A model generated the notes under the pieces. The model made no database searches. It was not told where the DNA came from and saw only the letters and a list, made by a program, of their open reading frames with translations. From Euryarchaeota archaeon UBA550 (GTDB lineage: Archaea > Thermoplasmatota > Poseidoniia > Poseidoniales > Poseidoniaceae), in contig DAYA01000048.1 in NCBI GenBank assembly GCA_002506705.1, positions 1 through 12,566 of the forward strand: DNA of 12,566 bases. Reading direction: 5' to 3'. This document shows positions 5,891 to 11,804 of the stretch, piece by piece. Numbering within the stretch: the stretch's first letter is position 1; each line of letters opens with the position of its first letter. Both the position numbers and the translations under genes were made by a program.

Positions 5891-7102
5891 ATGGAGTTCG
5901 ACATATTCTTCTCGATATCACAGACTCCAGACCACAACGGATTCACTCCAAGTGAATCGGAAATGTTCAACAATTACTACGAGCAATTAGACGCAGCAGA
6001 CCGTTTAGGATTCGGAGTTGCTTGGATAGCACAGGCGCATTTGTCGACAGAAACTCAACAAATGAATTCCAAACCTGTGGTACCTCACTGGAAAGGAGAG
6101 GTTGGCCTTTGTACCGATTTCTGTCAACTGGCAATGGAATCCTTCAGACGAACAAAGAATATCGATGTTGGCTCTGCAGTCGTAAGCATACTTGCCAGCG
6201 GTGGGCCAATCGCTCAGGCTGAGAGAATAGCCAACACTGTTCAATTTCTTTCACACATGGATTCAACTCGAAAACTGCATGTCGGTTTCAGTGCTGGAAG
6301 ATTCGAGTTCATGGCTAGACCTTACGGAATAGTACCTCGCAACTCAGTCGAAGAAGCATCTTGGCCAGCACTCAGAGGACAAATCTTCATGGAGGCTAGC
6401 GAGATATTCCTGCGCTTATTGAGTGGTGAAACCATTCATTCTAACGACATACGCGAGACCGTCCTAACCAGAGAGAATTTCCGCTCCGATGACGACTGGC
6501 TCGCAGTCAAAAACGCTGCAGGAAGTGATTCAGATGAAATCTCCATAGATAGAAGATACCAATTTGAAGAGATATCAATAGTACCAAAAACATGGCCTAG
6601 AAGCCAATTGGAGTTAGTAGCAGGAACCCACGACCCTAGGGCTCAAGAGTATGTTAACAAGTTCATGCCGGTTAAGGTATTCAACCTATCAATTACTTCA
6701 CCTGAAATTATAGATTCAACTCACGAGAGGATGAAAAAATTCTACCACGCAGATGGTGGCGAGTGGGAGAGAAGAGACATGCCTCGTACTACTTTCGTTT
6801 TCTTGAACGCAGAAGAGGGTTTGTCTCCTGAAGAACAATCAGCCGCTGCAAAGGAAGAGGCTAGGCTCGCTTTAGGAGAGTACTGGAAAGCCCTCGAAGG
6901 TACTCTTGACCCATCCAAAGTTCAGAAGGCAGCAGACAATGCTCTAATCGGAAATCCGGCAGAGGTTGCTGCCCAAGTTCTAGAGAGATTCCACCCAGAC
7001 GATCGTTTGATGTGTTGGTTTGATTTCTTCAACCATGATAATGAGAGAGTAATCAGAAATATGGAAGCATGGTGGAGCGAAGTAGTTCCATTATTGGGGT
7101 GA
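5891..7102 (+). CDS. Luciferase-like FMN-dependent monooxygenase
   Basis: LLM-class flavin oxidoreductase of the bacterial-luciferase (TIM-barrel) superfamily, 403 residues. Such enzymes use reduced flavin and oxygen to oxidise organic substrates in the cytosol, usually supplied by a separate flavin reductase. Family marks are the opening MEFDIFFSISQT, the WIAQAHLS segment at 45-52 (where many members have a Glu-His-His-type motif), VGSAVVSILASGGPIAQAERIANT-type strand/helix at about 93-116, and VGFSAGRFEF at 131-140. The C-terminal EAWWSEVVPLLG is also typical. A linker at about 185-230 is richer in charged residues and looks like an insertion. No flavin reductase is present in the window. 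The gene follows a 42-nt gap holding a strong stem-loop and is coupled to the next gene (4-nt gap). The substrate is unknown. An aromatic amine or N-heterocycle would fit the neighbours. Confidence 0.9.
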   Translation: MEFDIFFSISQTPDHNGFTPSESEMFNNYYEQLDAADRLGFGVAWIAQAHLSTETQQMNSKPVVPHWKGEVGLCTDFCQLAMESFRRTKNIDVGSAVVSILASGGPIAQAERIANTVQFLSHMDSTRKLHVGFSAGRFEFMARPYGIVPRNSVEEASWPALRGQIFMEASEIFLRLLSGETIHSNDIRETVLTRENFRSDDDWLAVKNAAGSDSDEISIDRRYQFEEISIVPKTWPRSQLELVAGTHDPRAQEYVNKFMPVKVFNLSITSPEIIDSTHERMKKFYHADGGEWERRDMPRTTFVFLNAEEGLSPEEQSAAAKEEARLALGEYWKALEGTLDPSKVQKAADNALIGNPAEVAAQVLERFHPDDRLMCWFDFFNHDNERVIRNMEAWWSEVVPLLG

Positions 7103-7106
7103 GAAA

Positions 7107-8222
7107 ATGAGTTTGAGGCATGATAAAAACTCAGCAGTTTCCCCGGGTAAACCTGGTTCTGCGATTTATCCAGACTCTCCATTTGGTGAAGATGTGGAAG
7201 GCATTCCAACCGGTAGAGATGTAGAATGGGAGCCTCTTGTTGACTACCGGAGAAATGGAGTCTCTGAAACTACTATCCATGGTGCTGTTGCATGGTGTCA
7301 TGGTGATGAAGTAATACATTCATTCGGTGGAAATGTCTTATGTTATGGGCGCTCAATGATGAAACCGTTTATGCTCAAGGCCTTCACAAAAGAATTGGAA
7401 AATTTCACTTGGGAACAAAAAGCGATTGCTGTGGCAAGTCACAACGGCGACACCGAGCACGTCGCCGCAGCCCAATCACTTCTTACCGAAGCCGAATGGC
7501 CACTGATGCTCACGCCTGTCGATGTACCATTGATACAATTCGGTCGTCAGGTCAGAAGGCCAAGAAGATGGTATCATACCTGTAGCGGTGAGCACGCTGC
7601 AATTCTTGCTGGATGTAAAATCAAAGGATGGAACAGGGCTGGTTACACTCTGCCTACTCATCGTGTATTCGAGGCATACATGGAGCAACTCCGGAGATTC
7701 CTTGGTGAAGATTGGTCTCCACTTAAAATTGCAAAGGATGGATGTGGTCTTCCAACTGTGTCGAATACCGTTTCAGAGTTAGCGAAAATATACGCAGGTC
7801 TTGTTCGCGACAAGGATGCAGATTGGATATGGGAGGCTATGTGCAAGCATCCTGATCTAGTGGGTGGCTTCAACCGTCTCGACTCAACGATATTGAAGAT
7901 TGGAAATGGCAAAGTAATCGCAAAGGAAGGTGCGGATGGTTTGCTTGGAATGGCGATTGAGCATCCTGATTACCCAGAAGGTCTTGGTGTGGTCATCAAA
8001 ATTGCACATGGGTGGAATTCTCAAGCCACTTGGTATGTCGCAAGAGCAATTCTTGGTTGCCTTGGTATTGAGTTAAGAAATCCATATCCTCTAAATAGAC
8101 AGAAGGCATTCATCGTACCCGGAATCGTACCAGATAACTTACACTCGGTATTGGAGACTATACCAACCTGGGATGAATGGGATCCAGACCGAGATAGGTG
8201 GCACTACGAGGTGGATGCATGA
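7107..8222 (+). CDS. Asparaginase-II (AnsA/ReAV-type) amidohydrolase with altered zinc site
   Basis: Member of the Rhizobium-type asparaginase family (Pfam Asparaginase_II), serine-lactamase-like fold, 371 residues. Conserved elements are Ser83 and Lys86 in GRSMMKP (the SxxK pair), SHNGDTEH at 111-118, Cys159 in CSGEH, Cys213 in DGCG, and Lys273 in KEGADG. In the Rhizobium etli enzyme ReAV, zinc is held by Cys135, Lys138 and Cys189. Here the Cys-Cys spacing (54) is identical but the Lys is Glu162. The nucleophile machinery is kept while the metal site is changed, so amide or deaminase activity on another substrate is plausible. The N-terminus has about 35 extra residues before the family core. 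It starts at ATG 7107 after GGGGTGA and shares ATGA with the aldehyde dehydrogenase gene, indicating strict co-expression. Plain L-asparaginase function is possible but not favoured by context. Confidence 0.88.
   Translation: MSLRHDKNSAVSPGKPGSAIYPDSPFGEDVEGIPTGRDVEWEPLVDYRRNGVSETTIHGAVAWCHGDEVIHSFGGNVLCYGRSMMKPFMLKAFTKELENFTWEQKAIAVASHNGDTEHVAAAQSLLTEAEWPLMLTPVDVPLIQFGRQVRRPRRWYHTCSGEHAAILAGCKIKGWNRAGYTLPTHRVFEAYMEQLRRFLGEDWSPLKIAKDGCGLPTVSNTVSELAKIYAGLVRDKDADWIWEAMCKHPDLVGGFNRLDSTILKIGNGKVIAKEGADGLLGMAIEHPDYPEGLGVVIKIAHGWNSQATWYVARAILGCLGIELRNPYPLNRQKAFIVPGIVPDNLHSVLETIPTWDEWDPDRDRWHYEVDA
8208..8213 (+). promoter_or_regulatory. Shine-Dalgarno site fixing the aldehyde dehydrogenase start
   Basis: GAGGTG lies 5 nt before ATG 8219, inside the end of the asparaginase-like gene. 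It supports ATG 8219, which overlaps the upstream stop as ATGA, over the in-frame GTG at 8198. Translational coupling of the two genes is implied. Confidence 0.75.
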
Positions 8223-9598
8223 TCCATGTCGAGAACCTAATCGATGGACAATTCGTAAATGTTGAAGAAAACTTTGACGATATTTCGCCAATCGATTTTT
8301 CTGTAATCGCCACAATCCCTCGTACCAAAAACGTAGATGCTGCCGTAACAGCTGCAAAAAATGCATTCGGTGGATGGAGTTCACTTACACTCCATCAGAG
8401 ATGTGACTGGCTAGACAAGATTGCTGATGAATTAGAAAATCAAATCGAAGAAGTAGCTAGGCTTGAAGCATTGGATACCGGAAAACCGATGGAAGTAGCA
8501 CTAAATGTAGATGCATCTCGGTCGGTTAACAACTTCAGATTCTTTGCTGATTTTGGTCGTACACTTGAATCTCAAGAATTCAAAATGGATGATGCTACAA
8601 ATTACGTGGTAAGAAAACCGGTTGGAGTAGTTGGTCTGATTTCTCCTTGGAATCTACCGTTATACCTTCTATCTTGGAAAATCGCTCCTGCATTGTTGAT
8701 GGGAAATACAATAATTGCAAAACCGAGTGAAATTACACCTCTCACGGCACATTTCCTCGGTAAACTGTGTGTCAAAATCGGATTGCCCGACGGCGTTCTG
8801 AACATCGTTCACGGCTACGGGCCTGAGGTTGGTCAAGCAATAGTAGAGCATTCTGAGATCAAAGCAATCTCATTCACAGGTGGTACAAGCACTGGAAAAA
8901 TTGTAGCGGCAACAGCAGCACCGATGTTCAAGAAATTGAGTTTGGAATTAGGTGGTAAAAACGCCTCTATTGTGCTGGATGATGCTGATTTAGAGATTGC
9001 AGTTTCTGGGGTTCTGCGCTCGTCTTTCCTCAATTCCGGACAAATTTGCTTGTGCGGTTCTAGAGTCCTAGTTCACTCTTCAATCTATGAAGAGTTCATG
9101 GAAAAGTACCTACGAGAACTCAAGGAATTCAACATAGGACCAGTAATCAGCGAACAACATCGCTCGAAAGTCCTTTCATACATCGAATTAGCAAAAGAAG
9201 AAGGAGGGCGAATTCTTGCTGGAGGAAGAGTTCCAGACAAGGCCGGTGCGTGGATTGAACCAACAGTAATCACAGGACTATCTCACACCTCAAGGACAGC
9301 GACAGAGGAAATCTTCGGGCCTGTTGTAACAGTCCACAAATTCGATACAGATGATGAAGCGATTGAAATGGCAAACTGCACTCAATACGGATTAGCAGGA
9401 AGTGTTTGGTCAAAACACAGAGGTCGTGAAGTGGCAGAAAAAATCGAATCAGGAATGGTTTGGGTCAATACGTGGTTGCACAGAGACTTACGCGTACCAT
9501 TCGGTGGCGTCAAAGACAGCGGAGTAGGTAGAGAAGGTGGGATGTGGTCCATTGGTTTCTTCTCGGAAGCGGTCAATATTTGCGTCATGGAAGATTGA
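8219..9598 (+). CDS. Aldehyde dehydrogenase, 2-aminomuconate / 2-hydroxymuconate semialdehyde type
   Basis: NAD(P)-dependent aldehyde dehydrogenase, 459 residues, of the ALDH8A1/AmnC/NbaE-like branch that oxidises the ring-cleavage semialdehyde (2-aminomuconic or 2-hydroxymuconic 6-semialdehyde) to the dicarboxylate. Catalytic residues are Asn145 (SPWNLP), Lys168 (AKPSE), FTGGTSTG at 219-226, Glu243 (LELGGKN), Cys277 (GQICLCG) and EEIFGP at 363-368. The branch-typical NFRFFAD (Arg106) and NTWLHRDLRVPFGG (417-430) hold arginines that likely match Arg120 and Arg464, the carboxylate-binding pair of the Pseudomonas enzyme. The protein is shorter than usual (about 490-500). The loop before GPVIS at about 300-311 lacks roughly ten residues normally seen as a GDP...T..GP stretch. 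The partner dioxygenase genes lie about 1.3 kb downstream, so 2-aminomuconate formation is the favoured role. Betaine-aldehyde-type activity is less likely. Confidence 0.93.
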   Translation: MIHVENLIDGQFVNVEENFDDISPIDFSVIATIPRTKNVDAAVTAAKNAFGGWSSLTLHQRCDWLDKIADELENQIEEVARLEALDTGKPMEVALNVDASRSVNNFRFFADFGRTLESQEFKMDDATNYVVRKPVGVVGLISPWNLPLYLLSWKIAPALLMGNTIIAKPSEITPLTAHFLGKLCVKIGLPDGVLNIVHGYGPEVGQAIVEHSEIKAISFTGGTSTGKIVAATAAPMFKKLSLELGGKNASIVLDDADLEIAVSGVLRSSFLNSGQICLCGSRVLVHSSIYEEFMEKYLRELKEFNIGPVISEQHRSKVLSYIELAKEEGGRILAGGRVPDKAGAWIEPTVITGLSHTSRTATEEIFGPVVTVHKFDTDDEAIEMANCTQYGLAGSVWSKHRGREVAEKIESGMVWVNTWLHRDLRVPFGGVKDSGVGREGGMWSIGFFSEAVNICVMED

Positions 9599-9635
9599 AG
9601 TCTGAGATACTTGTCGCATAGTCGGAGGCAACCCC

Positions 9636-10451
9636 ATGTCAGTACATGCAAATGCCAAGAAAGTCACGACTCACACCCTTCAGGAGATGAAGAGGGCTGG
9701 AGAGAAAATCACAATGCTTACCGCATATGATTTCAGCCTTGCCAAACTTGTAGACAGGGGTGGCGTGGACGTAATCCTTGTCGGAGATTCTGCATCAAAT
9801 GTGATGGCTGGCAGGGATACCACCGTACCAATGAGTCTTGACCACATGATATACCACGCCCAGTGTGTGGAAAGAGCAGTTGACCGTGCGTTAATTGTCG
9901 TTGATATGCCATTTGGAACATACCAAGGAAATTCCGCTATCGCTTTGGAAAGTGCGATTAGAATCATGAAAGAATCTAGCGGTCACGCAGTTAAATTAGA
10001 AGGCGGCGCAGAAATCGTAGAGAGTATTCAGAGAATTCTAACCGCTGGAATACCTGTTATGGGTCACTTAGGATTAACACCTCAATCGATTTACAAGTTT
10101 GGAACATACACCGTTCGAGCAAAGGAAGAGGAAGAAGCTTCGAAATTAATCTCAGATGCGAAGCTGCTTGAGGAAGCAGGGTGCTTCGCAATAGTTCTAG
10201 AAAAAATTCCTGCACACTTAGCAAAACAAGTTAGTGAGGCATTATCGATTCCCACCATCGGAATCGGTGCTGGTCAGGATTGTGACGGTCAGGTATTGGT
10301 ACTTCACGACATGCTGGGAATCACTACAGATTTTTCTCCAAGATTCTTGAGGAGATATCTTGACTTAGAGAATCAGATTACAGGTGCTGTTGAACAATAT
10401 TGCTCAGATGTTAGAACTGGTGATTTCCCTAACGAGGAAGAATCATACTAA
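9636..10451 (+). CDS. panB: 3-methyl-2-oxobutanoate hydroxymethyltransferase
   Basis: Ketopantoate hydroxymethyltransferase. It transfers a hydroxymethyl group from methylene-tetrahydrofolate (or an archaeal pterin equivalent) to 2-oxoisovalerate, the first committed step towards pantoate and coenzyme A. At 271 residues it has the usual length. Mg-ligand and catalytic positions are intact: Asp51 in LVGDS, Asp90 in VVDMPFG, Lys120 in VKLEGG, His144 in MGHLGLTPQS, and Glu189 in VLEKIP, followed by GIGAGQDCDGQVLVLHDMLG. It starts at ATG 9636, 7 nt after a perfect GGAGG (9624-9628), and is separated from the aldehyde dehydrogenase gene by 37 nt, so it may be last in the operon or have some independent expression. 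No other pantothenate gene is in the window. Its 3' end overlaps the oppositely oriented membrane-protein gene by 4 nt. Function is secure. The link to the catabolic genes is unclear. Confidence 0.97.
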   Translation: MSVHANAKKVTTHTLQEMKRAGEKITMLTAYDFSLAKLVDRGGVDVILVGDSASNVMAGRDTTVPMSLDHMIYHAQCVERAVDRALIVVDMPFGTYQGNSAIALESAIRIMKESSGHAVKLEGGAEIVESIQRILTAGIPVMGHLGLTPQSIYKFGTYTVRAKEEEEASKLISDAKLLEEAGCFAIVLEKIPAHLAKQVSEALSIPTIGIGAGQDCDGQVLVLHDMLGITTDFSPRFLRRYLDLENQITGAVEQYCSDVRTGDFPNEEESY

Positions 10452-10855
10452 CCAAAGGCAGCCACTAGCATCGCACCTGGAAGTATACAGGATGCAATGC
10501 CAAAGCCATGCCATATTCCATAGCGGAATGGCGGATGATTTCTTTTCGACCATGATGCACATTGCCAGATCCAAATTAGGAATGGGAATGCTATGTTGAA
10601 ATAATTCGGTCCAAATGCCCAAAATCCAGCCATTGGTAAACATACAATTCCAACACCAAATGCGTGTTCTTTGAAATCTCCTGAGTTAGTTAGTTTTGCC
10701 AACAATGGGGCAAATGGTACGGAGGCAACAAGTGCTACCATCATCGGTGGGAATTTATTCTCATTTAGAGCAAAAACAGAAGCAAAAACTAGGCCAATTG
10801 CGAACGCAGCAGGCCATCCGACGTGGCGGAACTTCATGTCCGGCTTCTCCTCCAT
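10448..10855 (-). CDS. Small multi-pass membrane protein of unknown function
   Basis: From ATG 10855 a 135-residue hydrophobic protein is read. Likely membrane helices are at about 12-30, 35-54, 64-81, 83-102 and 112-133, with a short charged N-terminus (MEEKPDMKFR) and a basic loop (WSKRNHPP, about 102-109). I recognise no family. It could be a small transporter component or an integral membrane protein of general archaeal type. The frame is open upstream to 10927, but that extension is hydrophilic and overlaps the AmnB-like start region, so ATG 10855 is preferred. No Shine-Dalgarno site precedes it. A short dyad lies 5 nt upstream. It converges on panB with a 4-nt overlap of stop codons and diverges from the dioxygenase pair, so it may share their control region. 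Hydrophobic periodicity and the exact fit between neighbours argue it is a real gene. Function unknown. Confidence 0.7.
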   Translation of the reverse strand: MEEKPDMKFRHVGWPAAFAIGLVFASVFALNENKFPPMMVALVASVPFAPLLAKLTNSGDFKEHAFGVGIVCLPMAGFWAFGPNYFNIAFPFLIWIWQCASWSKRNHPPFRYGIWHGFGIASCILPGAMLVAAFG

Positions 10856-10860
10856 GTTTA

Positions 10861-10871
10861 GCCCGACGGGC
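10861..10871. promoter_or_regulatory. Short dyad in the divergent membrane-protein/dioxygenase intergenic region
   Basis: GCCCGACGGGC is a small interrupted palindrome (4-bp arms, 3-nt centre) in the 55-nt gap between the two divergent genes, 5 nt upstream of the membrane-protein ATG. It could be a regulator-binding site or a weak 5' hairpin. No convincing TATA box is seen on either strand. The nearest AT-rich stretch is ATGAATAGAAG at about 10877-10887. Confidence 0.3.
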
Positions 10872-10910
10872 AGCCGATGAATAGAAGATGCGGAACCTCT
10901 TGGTTTGCAC

Positions 10911-11804
10911 ATGGCGAATGGAGGCATTGTTGCAGGCTGCCTAGCACCACACCCACCTCACCTTGTTTACGCAGAAAACCCGGAGCAAAACGAACCGGTA
11001 TCTGAAGGTGGGTGGGAGCAACTGAGATGGGGCTATGAAAGGTTGCGAGAATCTCTCAAGGATGTCGATTATGATGTAATTGTGATTCTATCTCCACACT
11101 GGCAAACTTACGTTGGGACCCATTTCATTGGTGTTGAGAAGTGTTCATCGAAGAGTGTTGACCCAGTATTCCCAAACTTGTTCAGATTCAACTATGATTT
11201 AGAAATCGATGTTGAATTAGCACAGGCGATTCATGACCAAGCTAAATCAGAAGGTATGTCGGTCAAAATGATGACAAATCCAGACTTCAGAGTCGATTAT
11301 GGAACAATTGTGTCTTGTCACATGGTTAGACCAGAATGGGACAAACCAATCGTTTCCATTTCATCTAACCGTAGCCTCTCTTACTATTCGGTTGAAGTTA
11401 TGCAAGAGATGATGATTGAACTCGGTAAATCCACAGCGAAGGCAATTGAAGCCAGCGGGAAAAAGTGCTTACTTATTGCAAGCAATTCACTTTCTCACCG
11501 CCATTTCGTAACCGAGACGAATCCTCCAGAAGATATGAGCAAGGAGCATATTACAAGCCATGCAATGCACCTTTGGGATATGCGAATGATCGAATTGATG
11601 CGAGAAGGTAAGGCTCAACAAATTATCAACGAAATGCCCGAGTTCTGCGAACAGGCAATCGCAGAAACAGATGGTGGAGCTTTGACTTGGTTACTCGCTG
11701 CGATGGGAGTTCCTCAAGAGCCTGCAATTTTACACGGCTACGGAACGATCATCGGGACCGGAAATGCAATCATGGAATGGCCATGTAGGAACTGGGGTGC
11801 TTGA
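10911..11804 (+). CDS. Class III extradiol dioxygenase, AmnB-like catalytic subunit
   Basis: LigB-fold, non-heme Fe(II) ring-cleaving dioxygenase, closest by eye to the beta subunit of 2-aminophenol 1,6-dioxygenase, which opens 2-aminophenol to 2-aminomuconic 6-semialdehyde. It has 297 residues (AmnB is about 305). Metal ligands His14 (in LAPHPPHLVY), His63 (SPHW) and Glu252 (in AIAETDGG), and the acid/base His196 (SNSLSHRHF), sit exactly one residue after AmnB His13, His62, Glu251 and His195 as I recall them. Further shared marks are KSVDPVFPNLFRF, NPDFRVDYGTI and the C-terminal GYGTIIGTGNAIMEW. The enzyme should therefore be active. It starts at ATG 10911. A TTG two codons earlier is possible. 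No Shine-Dalgarno site is seen, so a leaderless mRNA is likely. The gene is followed directly, with overlap or a 1-nt gap, by its probable alpha-subunit partner. Catechol, protocatechuate or 3-hydroxyanthranilate-like substrates remain possible. Confidence 0.92.
   Translation: MANGGIVAGCLAPHPPHLVYAENPEQNEPVSEGGWEQLRWGYERLRESLKDVDYDVIVILSPHWQTYVGTHFIGVEKCSSKSVDPVFPNLFRFNYDLEIDVELAQAIHDQAKSEGMSVKMMTNPDFRVDYGTIVSCHMVRPEWDKPIVSISSNRSLSYYSVEVMQEMMIELGKSTAKAIEASGKKCLLIASNSLSHRHFVTETNPPEDMSKEHITSHAMHLWDMRMIELMREGKAQQIINEMPEFCEQAIAETDGGALTWLLAAMGVPQEPAILHGYGTIIGTGNAIMEWPCRNWGA

Noticed and set aside
8198..8218. GTG 8198 as the aldehyde dehydrogenase start
   Set aside because: ATG 8219 has a well-spaced GAGGTG and an ATGA overlap with the upstream stop, and the family N-terminus begins there.
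9680..9967. Minus-strand frames inside panB and similar antisense frames inside aspS, metK, the ALDH and the monooxygenase
   Set aside because: They overlap strongly supported enzyme genes, lack recognisable domains and have Ser/Arg/Pro-rich compositions typical of antisense frames.
10856..10927. Longer N-terminus for the membrane protein, starting at 10927
   Set aside because: The extra 24 residues are hydrophilic and lie over the divergent start region of the AmnB-like gene. ATG 10855 directly precedes a normal membrane-protein N-terminus.
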